A program made the translations under genes and the position numbers. Below, one piece after another: positions 53,295 to 62,493 of a stretch of 64,000 bases of DNA (positions are counted from its first letter, which is position 1; every line of letters begins with the position of its first letter). Under the pieces are notes generated by a model that was not told the DNA's origin, searched no databases, and worked only from the letters and a program-made list of their open reading frames with translations. Source of the DNA: Pedobacter panaciterrae (lineage in GTDB: Bacteria; Bacteroidota; Bacteroidia; Sphingobacteriales; Sphingobacteriaceae); contig NZ_LGEL01000026.1 in NCBI RefSeq assembly GCF_001636695.1, positions 1 to 64,000 of the forward strand. The letters are read 5' to 3'.

Positions 53295-54923
53295 TTATTT
53301 TTTTGCTACGATTTTCATAAAGAGTTTAACGTCGTCCGAAATAGTTCCATCACCGGACTTATCAAAATGCTTTTCTGATGCATAATCGATACCCCAATCT
53401 GTTCGATCAATGATCAGCGTACCATTCAACACAACAGTCCCGTCCATTCCGTCCTTAAAATACATTGTGGCCGGAAAAGTAACTGCCTTCGTGATGCCCT
53501 CAATGGTCAGGTTACCGGTAACTTTTATAGTTGCGACACCTTCAATGGTCATGTTCCCGTTCCTCCCTTCAGTTTTTCCATCATTCACTGTTTCAACCTT
53601 TGTAATTGCAAATGTAGAAACGGGGAATTTTTTGACGTCAAAAAATGCAGGCAATTTATTGTGTGGACCTGGATGATCAAATTTTTGTTCAATTGTATTC
53701 ATGTCGACTTCAACTGCACCGGCCACAAGATGACGGTTTTCTATCAACAATTCACCTTTTAATATATCGACGTCGCCTGTACCGGAACCATCACCAAGAA
53801 ACGTAGAACCTTCCCATGCACCAAGTAGCATTGAACCTTTCCATATTACAAGACTTTGCTTCGTATCTATGATATATTTTTTTTGACCCTCTTTATTATA
53901 AAAATCCGTGATGGTCTTTCCATCGTAACGATACACTCCGGTTGCAGATCCAAACCAAATACTTCCATCATTAGCTTCCAAAAGGCCAAAAAAAGCGTCT
54001 CCTAACATAATTTCCGATACAGTGGGTTGATTACTATACAAGGAATTGGCATCATAACGGGAAAGCGCCCAGACCGCCACATGAGCAGTATTTACCGGAC
54101 CAGTAGTCCAGATATTTCCCTTTTTATCTTCGATTATAGCATAAGTACCTCTCTCAGATACCTGAGTAAAGTTACTGCCGTCATAGCGCCAAAGGCCGTG
54201 GGTCACGTCGCCAAGCCAAATATTGCCTTTCCTATCTTCGATTATACTCCAAACGTTCGTAAAAGTTTTGCCCTTGTGGATCAACGGAGTAAATGTTTTC
54301 CCGTCATAAACAAAAGCATCGCCCCTTGTGCCCACCCATAATTTCCCGGTTTTATCTTCTATGATTGTAGTAATATCATTATTCCAGGTAGTATCATCAT
54401 TCCAATTTCCTCCTTTATAAACACGCGAGGGATTCGGATTTTTAAAATTTCGAAAAGATTTCCCATCGTAACGGCTTATTCCACCTCCGGTGCCAAACCA
54501 AATAATGCCGGCTTTATCTTCAAAAACAGACATCACCCGATTATTGGCAAGTCCCTCTGTGGTAGTGAAATGTTGAATGGATTTCCCGTTGTAATAGTAA
54601 ACGCCTGAATCAGTAGAAGTGAACCAAATATTTCCTCGTCGATCTTCAAGGACATCCCAGAATCGGTGCGAACCTATTTTACTGGTAAGATTAGTAAAAG
54701 ATTTTCCATCGTATCGAAAAACATCACCAAATGATGAGTTGTTCGGGCCAGCAATCAAAATGGTGCCATTTCTGCCTTGTTTTATATTACGAACCATTAT
54801 GTTAGGCCCTATGTCTTTAATTTCGGGTTTGATGTTATCTTTTGGTACGTTTATTTGGTTTTGTCCACAGGAAGTGAGAAAAACAGACATTAGCAACAAA
54901 GCATATACGTGTATATATTTCAT
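53295..54923 (-). CDS. Lipoprotein: two-component-type propeller fused to YceI domain
   Basis: A 542-residue lipoprotein (lipobox LTSCG near 15-19). Residues about 45-345 form a beta-propeller of Reg_prop-type units (VFEDKAGIIWFGTGGGISRY, IIEDRKGNIWLGDVTHGLWR). The last ~190 residues are a YceI-like domain: IIDTKQSLVIWKGSMLLGAW near 350, GELLIENRHLVAGAVEVDMN, and TIEGVATIKVTGNLTIEGIT. Reg_prop propellers normally sit before a histidine kinase; here a YceI lipid-binding domain takes that place. It probably lies at the outer membrane and may bind an isoprenoid. Confidence 0.82.
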   Translation of the reverse strand: MKYIHVYALLLMSVFLTSCGQNQINVPKDNIKPEIKDIGPNIMVRNIKQGRNGTILIAGPNNSSFGDVFRYDGKSFTNLTSKIGSHRFWDVLEDRRGNIWFTSTDSGVYYYNGKSIQHFTTTEGLANNRVMSVFEDKAGIIWFGTGGGISRYDGKSFRNFKNPNPSRVYKGGNWNDDTTWNNDITTIIEDKTGKLWVGTRGDAFVYDGKTFTPLIHKGKTFTNVWSIIEDRKGNIWLGDVTHGLWRYDGSNFTQVSERGTYAIIEDKKGNIWTTGPVNTAHVAVWALSRYDANSLYSNQPTVSEIMLGDAFFGLLEANDGSIWFGSATGVYRYDGKTITDFYNKEGQKKYIIDTKQSLVIWKGSMLLGAWEGSTFLGDGSGTGDVDILKGELLIENRHLVAGAVEVDMNTIEQKFDHPGPHNKLPAFFDVKKFPVSTFAITKVETVNDGKTEGRNGNMTIEGVATIKVTGNLTIEGITKAVTFPATMYFKDGMDGTVVLNGTLIIDRTDWGIDYASEKHFDKSGDGTISDDVKLFMKIVAKK

Positions 54924-55065
54924 ACCTTTTTATTTATTGATCCTATTAGAATTGATTCAGCGAATCTACTTTGATATTTTTCGGCGCGACGAATTTGGAT
55001 TGTAAATAAAAATGTAAACTTTGTAAATAATAATATTGACCTGTTGGCTTTCAGTATGTAGGGTA

Positions 55066-56346
55066 TCAAATACCTATTGCTTCGGTTGTATTTCGGAAAA
55101 AGAAAATTCCATCAAATGATTTTTGGATGTTGATTTTTAGATTTACATCCTGTTCTGAAGATACAACCTGCGCGCCTACAACACGAACCATATGTGGCTC
55201 TCTTATAAAATCTTTGATTGGTTCCTCTAATGCAGGAGAGCTTAAGTCTAAAAAGAAGTTGGCATATTTAGCTTGCTTTAAAGTATATTCTATAGCATCA
55301 GTATTTTTAATATTTGGCAATGGTGATTTATGGAATTGATAGTCTTTTGTTGGGCTCCGGGAATTCCAGAGCCTTGCGTAACCCTCACCTAATATCAGGC
55401 CTAAGGCGTAATACTTTGTTTTATACTTTTCTTTAAGATGCATTCCCATAGCTTTGTAATCCCTATAAAGGCCATGAGAGATGTGACCATTGTGCGCCCA
55501 TACAGCTACTTTTTCATTGGATGCGGTACGCGAAGCAGCCCAAATAATATTTTCGGCCATAAATTTATCTCTGATTTTATTTGCTGGAATATCAGGACGA
55601 TTATTAAACATAATCGATTGTTCGAGCAACCTGATGTCTTGTCTGTAAATGGAACTGCTATCTCCTGTGTTTTCTTTTTTTATTAATTTATAGAGTTCTC
55701 TGGTAAGTGCTAAATAATTGCTTTTTTGTTTGCTATTCAGTCTTGGTTCTTCTTTTTGCCACAGCTTGTTTAGATTAATAAGTGCGTCTTTTTGTTGCTG
55801 GGTTAATAATTTGGAAAGGCCTGTTTTCTTTAATATATCATTAATGATGTGATGGGTATAGTGCATGTCAATCCCTCCAAATCTTACCTTTTCATGTTGG
55901 GGTTTATTTTGGTTGTATATCCTCATCCACTCTATTAAATCGGCAACCTCTTGAGTCCGATAAATTGAAAAAAGCCAGGATTGTTTAATTACTGTATTTA
56001 AATCACCAGAGGTTTTATTTTGAATATAATTATTTAAGCCATCAAGTCCCGACATATTGGACTCGAATAAGACTAGTTTTAGGTTGTGATTTTTAATAAG
56101 ATATCTTATCAGTTTCGCTTTGTATGCAAAGAATTCTTTGGTGCCGTGTGTAGCCTCTCCTAAACCGATCACCTTTTTGTCTTTTAATATATCACCTAAG
56201 ATGGCCAATTCTGAAGAATCATCATCGGTAAATGATGGTATTTCCAGGGCTTGCTTATTTATTGAAGTAAGCAGTTGTGATCCTGATTGTCCAAAAGAAA
56301 TTTTCGTATTGAGCAGAAAGAGGATAAGGAACACGTAATTTCTCAT
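55066..56346 (-). CDS. Erythromycin-esterase-family protein
   Basis: A 426-residue exported protein (signal MRNYVFLILFLLNTKISFGQ). The family motifs are clear: VIGLGEATHGTKEFFAYKAK near 59-78, LKLVLFESNMSGLDGLNNYI, and KVAVWAHNGHISHGLYRDYK near 283-302. The acidic and His residues in GEATHG, FES and AHNGH correspond to the active-site groups of Ere enzymes. Most members of this wide family are not proven to act on macrolides, and the export signal differs from the cytoplasmic resistance enzymes. It is a stand-alone gene. Confidence 0.88.
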   Translation of the reverse strand: MRNYVFLILFLLNTKISFGQSGSQLLTSINKQALEIPSFTDDDSSELAILGDILKDKKVIGLGEATHGTKEFFAYKAKLIRYLIKNHNLKLVLFESNMSGLDGLNNYIQNKTSGDLNTVIKQSWLFSIYRTQEVADLIEWMRIYNQNKPQHEKVRFGGIDMHYTHHIINDILKKTGLSKLLTQQQKDALINLNKLWQKEEPRLNSKQKSNYLALTRELYKLIKKENTGDSSSIYRQDIRLLEQSIMFNNRPDIPANKIRDKFMAENIIWAASRTASNEKVAVWAHNGHISHGLYRDYKAMGMHLKEKYKTKYYALGLILGEGYARLWNSRSPTKDYQFHKSPLPNIKNTDAIEYTLKQAKYANFFLDLSSPALEEPIKDFIREPHMVRVVGAQVVSSEQDVNLKINIQKSFDGIFFFRNTTEAIGI

Positions 56347-56518
56347 AGTTTGGTTTTAGGGTTTGAGTGGTAGAATAATAGGGAGACGATGTATGATCTA
56401 TAAAGGTTGCATTGAGGCATTGGTGTTGCATCAAAGATTTTAAAATTGAACGAACTAATTGATTTGTTGCAACTTCTTTTTATTAGTTGTGTCTTCTATG
56501 CAAACCAATTAAATTTAT

Positions 56519-58882
56519 ATGAAATTATTTTACTACAAAATCTGCGTATTAAGTTTTCTTTTGCTTTTAAGTTTAACTTATCAAAGTTCTGCACAAGTTG
56601 TTTCCGGCAGGATAATAGAAACCGGAGGGAAGGGAATTGAAAATGCTACTATAACAGTTTTAAATGCTGCAGACTCAACTGTGGTAAAATATGAGGCAAG
56701 TAATAAAGATGGCTATTTCGAGGTCACTAATTTAAAAAACGGCGTATTTACCGTTAAGTTTTCGTGCATAGGCTACAACAACCAGTTGTTAAGCAATATC
56801 AGATTTAACGGCTCTTCTGTGAAATTAACTGATATCATCCTCAACAAGCAATTAAAAGAGCTCAAGGAGGTCGCCATTGAAAGTAAACACCCTGTTCTTG
56901 AACGAAAGGTTGATCGATGGATATTTAACTTGAACAACACTATAGTGGCAAATGGTTCTTCCCTCTTTGAGGCTTTGCAGGTGGCGCCTTTTTTAAAGGT
57001 ATCCGACAATGGCGTTTCTATGGTGGGCAAAGGCGGCATGGGGGTTATGGTAAATGAAAAAATAGTTTATTTAAGCGGAACTGACCTGACTAATTATCTG
57101 AAAGCACTGAGATCTGAAAGTGTCGAAAAAATCGAGATCATTACCAATCCGCCAGCAAAATATGAGGCACAGGGGGATGCCGGGCTGATTAATATTGTTT
57201 TAAAGAAAAACGAATCTTTGGGCTTGCGCGGTTCATTAAGTTCGACATATCGACAGGGCTTCTACGCCTCCTACAACAACAATCTGGCTCTTTTTTTCCG
57301 CTCAAAAAAAGTTAACAGCTCTTTTACATTTGGCCAATCGCGTTATCACAATATGCAGAACAATTGGCTCAATATGGTTGGAAACTCTAGTCAAATTCTT
57401 AGTAACGAGCAGCGTATATCAATTACTCCAGGTTTGCAGGCTGGCTTAAGTATAGATTATGAGTTAAACAAGCACAATAACATCGGGTTTATTTATAATA
57501 TTTCGCAGAGCAAAGAGAAGAATGCCTTTGTTAATAGTTATAGCTATGGTAAGAGTAATACTGTAGACTCGGTTTTGAAAACTAATGGCGAAATGTATAG
57601 GCCATTATTTGCACAGACCATAAATGTATACCACGATTTAAAGATTGATTCGGCCGGAAAGAAATTAAGTAGTTCTGTTAATTTTTTCACGAACAGGCCT
57701 GAAATAAGAAATAATTTTGTTTCTGAATCTGAAAGCACCTATGCTGCAGTTCTCAATAATAACTCTTCAAAATACAATATCTGGTCTGTTCAATCAGATT
57801 TAACATTACCTTATAAATGGGCTAAAATAGAAACAGGTGTTAAGTTCGCCAATTTTGATAACAATGCTGATGTGGAGTACTTTAATTATGTACACGAAAA
57901 TTTCTTGTTAGACAAAATGCGTAGCAACGAGTTCAACTATGCCGAGAAAAACCTGGCCTCTTATTTCAGTATGTCATCTGAACTTTCAAAAAAATGGACG
58001 GCCAAGGCAGGATTGCGTTACGAGTACACGATGACGGATGGTTATTCGCCTACTTTAAACCAGCGCAATAAGCGTAATTATGGGGCCCTATTCCCTACGG
58101 CCTATATCGTTTACAAAGCTGACGGGAACAATGTTTTGTCTTTAAATTATTCGAGGCGGATTAACCGACCGGGCCTCAGTTCCTTAAATCCCTTTGCTTA
58201 TTATACAAACATTTATACTAATTTTATCGGAAATCCACTGCTCTTACCTTCGTACAGCAACAATTTCGAGCTTAATTATTTATATAAAAGCATGTTTTCT
58301 TTTACTGTATTTACACAACATAGCAGTGATGTAAATTCTTTACTTACAACTATTGATGGGCCGTTAGTGGTTTCAAGTGTAGGGAACTTTTTAACACGGG
58401 ATAATGTGGGGACCTATGTTTCCATTAACAGGGCACTTTTTAGTTGGTGGGAAAATAGCAGCTCAGCCTCGTTTTTTTATTCATCCTCAAAATCCAAAAT
58501 AGAAGCTATTCAAATCCAAAACGGAACCTCTGCATCGTTTAGTTTCAATAATAATTTCAAGGCAACTAAAATGTTAAATTTCTATCTGAACTATAGCCAA
58601 AGCCTTCCCTCAACCAGTGGGAATACTTACACGTACAGTGTACGGGATTTCAGGGTGGGCGCCAGATTAAAACTACTTAACGATAATTTGATCATCAACC
58701 CATCCGGCTTTCTGGGTACGGTAAACAAATATGATGTACGTTTTAGCGAATTTGTGCGGACGGAAAGAACGGACTATTATTATAAGACCTTCGGTCTTGG
58801 CATTACTTATTTATTCGGAAGGTCGAAGGTTTCCGGAAACAACAAGGACATATCTTTTGATGAGAAAAGAAGAGCTCAATAG
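56519..58882 (+). CDS. TonB-receptor-like outer-membrane beta-barrel protein
   Basis: A 787-residue protein with a signal ending SSAQ. A CarboxypepD_reg-like domain covers about 27-105 (VVSGRIIETGGKGIENATIT). A degenerate plug follows (SSLFEALQVAPFLKVSDNGV, then KIEIITNPPAKYEAQGDAGL at about 200-220), and then an OMP_b-brl_3-type barrel (LSLNYSRRINRPGLSSLNPF near 540-560). No TonB box is obvious. Such proteins move or bind large molecules at the outer membrane. The start at 56519 precedes a good signal peptide. Confidence 0.85.
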   Translation: MKLFYYKICVLSFLLLLSLTYQSSAQVVSGRIIETGGKGIENATITVLNAADSTVVKYEASNKDGYFEVTNLKNGVFTVKFSCIGYNNQLLSNIRFNGSSVKLTDIILNKQLKELKEVAIESKHPVLERKVDRWIFNLNNTIVANGSSLFEALQVAPFLKVSDNGVSMVGKGGMGVMVNEKIVYLSGTDLTNYLKALRSESVEKIEIITNPPAKYEAQGDAGLINIVLKKNESLGLRGSLSSTYRQGFYASYNNNLALFFRSKKVNSSFTFGQSRYHNMQNNWLNMVGNSSQILSNEQRISITPGLQAGLSIDYELNKHNNIGFIYNISQSKEKNAFVNSYSYGKSNTVDSVLKTNGEMYRPLFAQTINVYHDLKIDSAGKKLSSSVNFFTNRPEIRNNFVSESESTYAAVLNNNSSKYNIWSVQSDLTLPYKWAKIETGVKFANFDNNADVEYFNYVHENFLLDKMRSNEFNYAEKNLASYFSMSSELSKKWTAKAGLRYEYTMTDGYSPTLNQRNKRNYGALFPTAYIVYKADGNNVLSLNYSRRINRPGLSSLNPFAYYTNIYTNFIGNPLLLPSYSNNFELNYLYKSMFSFTVFTQHSSDVNSLLTTIDGPLVVSSVGNFLTRDNVGTYVSINRALFSWWENSSSASFFYSSSKSKIEAIQIQNGTSASFSFNNNFKATKMLNFYLNYSQSLPSTSGNTYTYSVRDFRVGARLKLLNDNLIINPSGFLGTVNKYDVRFSEFVRTERTDYYYKTFGLGITYLFGRSKVSGNNKDISFDEKRRAQ

Positions 58883-58960
58883 TAACATGATTTAAATGTA
58901 GCGTATGAGTTAAATGTTAAGAGATTATCGTGTTTTAAGGATTTAAGGTGCTTCACATGT

Positions 58961-59225
58961 TCAAGAGATCTCTCCTATCGTCGAGATGACGGCAAGTCGA
59001 GAGGACGGCATGGGCGCGAGAGGACAGGAGAGCGAGATACCGGCGTGGGCGAGATACCGGCGTGGGCGGGATACCGTACTCCTCGTCATCTCGAGGCTAC
59101 GAGAGATCTCTTGGTTATCTTGATTCGACTACTTACTTGATCAAGAGATCTCTCCTATCGTCGAGATGACGGCAAGGCGAGATGACGGCATGGGCGGGAT
59201 GAAGGCGTGAGCGGGTTGATGGCAT
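58961..59225. repeat. Compound repeat: half element, full palindrome F and tandem tails
   Basis: A lone right arm (58961-58994) is followed by an array of GCGAGATACCGGCGTGGG-like units (about 17-18 bp, 58995-59083). A full palindrome follows (arms 59084-59114 and 59142-59172), then more GCGAGATGACGGCATGG-like units to 59225. The whole 58883-59259 gap between convergent genes holds nothing else. The loop (GACTACTTACTTGAT) is related to copies D and G. Confidence 0.88.
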
Positions 59226-59259
59226 TTTTAGGAAAGACATTTAACCGCGTGTTGATTTC

Positions 59260-60123
59260 TCACGCTAAAAGGTCTTCCATGCCAAATGCTGTCAATACTT
59301 TTTCGTATTCAACTTTAACAGCGTCGTTGGCTCTTTTGGTGATATCTCCTGTTGAAGAGTCAACAACTGTTCGTAATGGCCTTTGACCTTTCGGCAAATT
59401 GATCAGGTTTACTACTGCATCTGCAACATCCTGCGGGTCCGGCTTCGCAGTTTCAAACATCTGACCAATGGCTGCGAACAATTTATTCGGAACATCCGCA
59501 ATAGCTTTATATTCGTCAGCAACTGATGCGTCAGAACCAGTCTGGATCTTTTGGGACATTTCAGTAGGGAAAGCGCCCGGTTGAACAATAGCTACATCAA
59601 CCCCTAGCTGCCGTACTTCATAATGCAAACCCTCGCTTAAACCTTCCAAAGCGAACTTTGAAGCACCGTACACTACTGAAAAAGGAGCTGAGAATCTACC
59701 CCACCCGCTCGAAACATTGATGATCAAACCTTCCGATTGTTTACGCATAAAAGGTAACGCCAATTTCATCAATCTCCAGGGGGCGATAACGTTAACATCG
59801 AACATTCGCTGTATATCCTCAGTTGTATAGCTTTCGGCCACACCGAACGTGGCGGCACCGGCGTTGTTTACCAATACATCGATAGTACCTTCTTTTGCAA
59901 TGATGGTGTCAATGGCATTTTGTACACTTGCCTCATCAGTTAATGACACATCCAGAACAGTTACATTTTCTACCTGTGCCAGGGCTTTTGCTTTATCAGC
60001 ATTCTTACCTTCGGTATCTCTTATGGTAGCATAAACTTTATGCCCCAAAGCCGCAACGGACTTGGCGGTAAGCCATCCGAAACCGCTATTCGTTCCTGTA
60101 ATTAAAACAACTTTTTTACTCAT
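59260..60123 (-). CDS. SDR-family oxidoreductase
   Basis: A 287-residue classical short-chain dehydrogenase read from the ATG at 60123 (MSKKVVLITGTNSGFGWLTA). The Rossmann motif is TGTNSGFG at 9-16; DVSLTDEASVQ and LVNNAGAATFG follow. Catalytic Ser and Tyr-Lys appear in NVSSGWG and VYGASKFALEG near 153-163. The exact substrate is unknown. A palindromic operator (60177-60192) lies 54 bp upstream and also occurs before the adjacent Crp-type gene, so that regulator probably controls it. Confidence 0.9.
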   Translation of the reverse strand: MSKKVVLITGTNSGFGWLTAKSVAALGHKVYATIRDTEGKNADKAKALAQVENVTVLDVSLTDEASVQNAIDTIIAKEGTIDVLVNNAGAATFGVAESYTTEDIQRMFDVNVIAPWRLMKLALPFMRKQSEGLIINVSSGWGRFSAPFSVVYGASKFALEGLSEGLHYEVRQLGVDVAIVQPGAFPTEMSQKIQTGSDASVADEYKAIADVPNKLFAAIGQMFETAKPDPQDVADAVVNLINLPKGQRPLRTVVDSSTGDITKRANDAVKVEYEKVLTAFGMEDLLA

Positions 60124-60176
60124 TTTTTTATTATTAATATAATGATGCAAATGTTGCTATTTGAAAAAAGAAACCA

Positions 60177-60192
60177 TTTACCATTTGGTAAA
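60177..60192. promoter_or_regulatory. Palindromic operator, copy 1 (TTTACCATTTGGTAAA)
   Basis: A 16-bp palindrome with 7-bp arms and a TT centre, 54 bp upstream of the SDR start. The same 20-bp stretch (CATTTACCATTTGGTAAAAA) recurs at 60802-60821 before the Crp/Fnr-type gene, and nowhere else was it noticed. It is the probable binding site of that regulator. Confidence 0.7.
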
Positions 60193-60200
60193 AAGTGATC

Positions 60201-60770
60201 TCAACGTATATTTTTTCTTATTCTGCTCAAAGATTGTTGTGTGATTCCCATGTAAGAAGCGATATGAGAAAGCGGAATACGATTGACCAGACCGGGGAAA
60301 TGTTCAATGAATGATAAATATCGGGTGGTTGCATCTTCTGAAACCAACGGGCTCCTTCTTTCAATCGTTTTTAACAAACAATTTTTTAATATCAGACCTG
60401 TTATAGCTTCCCAGCCAACAATTGTATTACCGATCTCGTCCCAATTTTTCTTTGAAAAAACAAGCAATTTACAATTGGTAACTGCCTGTATATAGTCGGA
60501 AGCTACAATTTGTGCCTCAAACTTTTGTTGGTCCGAAACAAAATTGTTCTCGTCAATGAATGAATGGGTGATTTCTTCGCCTTTGTTGTTGTAATAGCAG
60601 AAACGAACAACGCCTTCAAGAAGAAATCCAACCTGCCTGGGTATCTTTCCTGCTTCCGAAAAATATTCCTCCTTATGAAGTTCCAGCGTTTTTGCTTTGC
60701 TCATAATGAAATCTGTTTGCTGCTTGTTAAGATTCCCAAACTGTAAAATATAATTGATGAATTCTTCCAT
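60201..60770 (-). CDS. Crp/Fnr-family regulator
   Basis: A 189-residue regulator. The cyclic-nucleotide-like domain covers about 25-130 (YFSEAGKIPRQVGFLLEGVV near 38-57, NNKGEEITHSFIDENNFVSD). The C-terminal DNA-binding part reads LSHIASYMGITQQSLSRIRK. It lies 77 bp upstream of the SDR gene, in the same direction. The palindrome at 60804-60819 is 34 bp before its ATG, so it probably represses or activates itself as well as the SDR gene. Confidence 0.88.
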   Translation of the reverse strand: MEEFINYILQFGNLNKQQTDFIMSKAKTLELHKEEYFSEAGKIPRQVGFLLEGVVRFCYYNNKGEEITHSFIDENNFVSDQQKFEAQIVASDYIQAVTNCKLLVFSKKNWDEIGNTIVGWEAITGLILKNCLLKTIERRSPLVSEDATTRYLSFIEHFPGLVNRIPLSHIASYMGITQQSLSRIRKNIR

Positions 60771-60803
60771 AGGTTAAATTTCGAATTTATTGTGGGGAAT
60801 TCA

Positions 60804-60819
60804 TTTACCATTTGGTAAA
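60804..60819. promoter_or_regulatory. Palindromic operator, copy 2 (TTTACCATTTGGTAAA)
   Basis: The same 16-bp palindrome as at 60177-60192, here 34 bp before the start of the Crp/Fnr-type gene. The position suits autoregulation. Confidence 0.7.
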
Positions 60820-60970
60820 AAATAAGTCAGTCACTTGCCATATTTGATGTGGCAGACGCACGGCTAATTGGGATACAAGAAACAGCGACCTGGTTAATCC
60901 CTCTTTTCTTGTCTAACATCTGAATTCTACTATTTTTCTGTAGTTTTAGCTAGTTCATTAATAATTACAC

Positions 60971-62107
60971 ATGGAAATAAGCCGTTACTATAAGCCTGAA
61001 TTGGATGTACTTCGTTTTTTTGCATTTCTTTTTGTTTTCTTTGTTCATCGCCTGGATTTAGCACCGATTGACGCAAATGAATATTATTGGGGATACCATT
61101 TAAGTTTAATAGGCAACTATGGCGTGCCGCTTTTTTTCTTTCTAAGCGCATTTTTAATCACAGAATTACTCACAAGAGAAGATCTACATTTTGGAAAGAT
61201 AAATGTTAAATCATTTTACATTAGACGTATTTTAAGGATTTGGCCACTATATTTTACGTTCTTTTTTGGCATGGTGTTACTAACATCTACTACTGATGTT
61301 TTTGGAGCCGTTATTCCGGGACAAGCGCAATTAGCATTTACGCTATTTTCCGGGAATTGGTATATCACATTTAAGGAGTGGCAATCGTATTGTATCAATC
61401 CTTTATGGAGTATATCTGTAGAAGAACAGCTATATATTTTACTTCCATTAATCTTATTTTTCGCAGGGAAAAAAGGGCTAAAGATTTTCTCGTTTTTTTC
61501 AATTGTTATTGCTTACGCTACGATAATTTACTACGTTCAAAGACCGACAACTGGTTTTAGTGGCCAATGGACAAATAGCTTTGTACAATTTCAGTTTTTT
61601 GCTGCAGGAATATTGCTCTCTACCTATTTAAAGGGCTGGGAACCTAAATGGAATGCAGCTACCCGTATTGGTTTATTTATAGCAGGCGTACTCTGTTGGT
61701 TAGTTGCATCGATGGTTTGTGAAATTAACGCGGATGCCCCTCACCTGGCAACAATTCCAGAATCAATTACCGGATGGCTTTTGATACTTGTAGGGGTTAT
61801 AGCAATGTTTTTATCTCTTTATGGAGCTCCAACGAAGTTTATGCCTTCTAAATTAGCTTATCTTGGCCGTATTTCATATGGCATGTATGTTTTCCATATC
61901 ACTATATATTGGATCGTTTTTAATATTTTTAAAAGTGAGTTAGCAGCCTTTAGTGAAAGTATAGGCTTATTGGAATGGAAAAACGGAGTGGGATCTGTTA
62001 TTGCTTTCATCTCGACGGTAACATTAGCAATGCTGTCTTACAAGTATTTTGAAAATCCTTTCTTAAAGCTAAAGGGACGTTTTACTTTAATACCTTCAAG
62101 AGATTAG
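60971..62107 (+). CDS. Membrane acyltransferase (acyltransferase-3 family)
   Basis: A 378-residue membrane protein with about ten helices. It opens YKPELDVLRFFAFLFVFFVH, the start of the AT3 family, with the key His in FVHRLDL. GNYGVPLFFFLSAFLITELL follows at about 48-67 and INPLWSISVEEQLYILLPLI near 141-160. These motifs bind the acyl donor and face the membrane. It may O-acetylate a surface polysaccharide or lipid; the substrate is unknown. It converges with the cupin gene across the repeat region. Confidence 0.9.
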   Translation: MEISRYYKPELDVLRFFAFLFVFFVHRLDLAPIDANEYYWGYHLSLIGNYGVPLFFFLSAFLITELLTREDLHFGKINVKSFYIRRILRIWPLYFTFFFGMVLLTSTTDVFGAVIPGQAQLAFTLFSGNWYITFKEWQSYCINPLWSISVEEQLYILLPLILFFAGKKGLKIFSFFSIVIAYATIIYYVQRPTTGFSGQWTNSFVQFQFFAAGILLSTYLKGWEPKWNAATRIGLFIAGVLCWLVASMVCEINADAPHLATIPESITGWLLILVGVIAMFLSLYGAPTKFMPSKLAYLGRISYGMYVFHITIYWIVFNIFKSELAAFSESIGLLEWKNGVGSVIAFISTVTLAMLSYKYFENPFLKLKGRFTLIPSRD

Positions 62108-62181
62108 GGAAAAGTATATACTCTTGATATCATTGTTAATTGGTCATGCTATACCCAATTTGATGTCTGTATTGTCATCTC

Positions 62182-62450
62182 TTGCTCGCTTCGTCTCAGT
62201 TGCCCAATTCGTCTCTGTTACCCAATTCGTCTCTGTTACCCAATTCGTCTCTCGTGCCAACTTGGTTTCTGTTGCCCAATTCGTCTGTCTCACCAAATTC
62301 GTCATCTCGAGGTTACGAGAGATCCCTTGGTTATGTTTGCGGCTACTTGCTTGATCAAGAGATCTCTCCTATCGTCGAGATGACGGCAAGGCGAGATGAC
62401 GGCAGTACGAAATGACGGAGTACCAGATGACGGCGGAGTGAGATAACGAG
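62182..62450. repeat. Palindromic element, copy G, with 18-bp tandem array
   Basis: Six to seven degenerate 18-bp units (TTCGTCTCTGTTACCCAA type) run from about 62182 to the left arm of the palindrome (62300-62330). The right arm is 62355-62387, and further CGAGATGACGG-like units follow to about 62450. The stem is imperfect in the middle (GGTTACG against CCTATCG). The loop contains GGCTACTTGCTTGAT, as in copies D and F. The 62108-62493 gap holds no gene. Confidence 0.9.
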
Positions 62451-62493
62451 GTAGTATAAATTGAAAATGATTAGTAGTATAAATTGAAAATGA

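Noticed and set aside
62124-62415. Two short plus-strand ORFs with repeated FVSVTQ or NSSLLP units
   Set aside because: They are translations of the 18-bp tandem array and palindrome, with no start signal.
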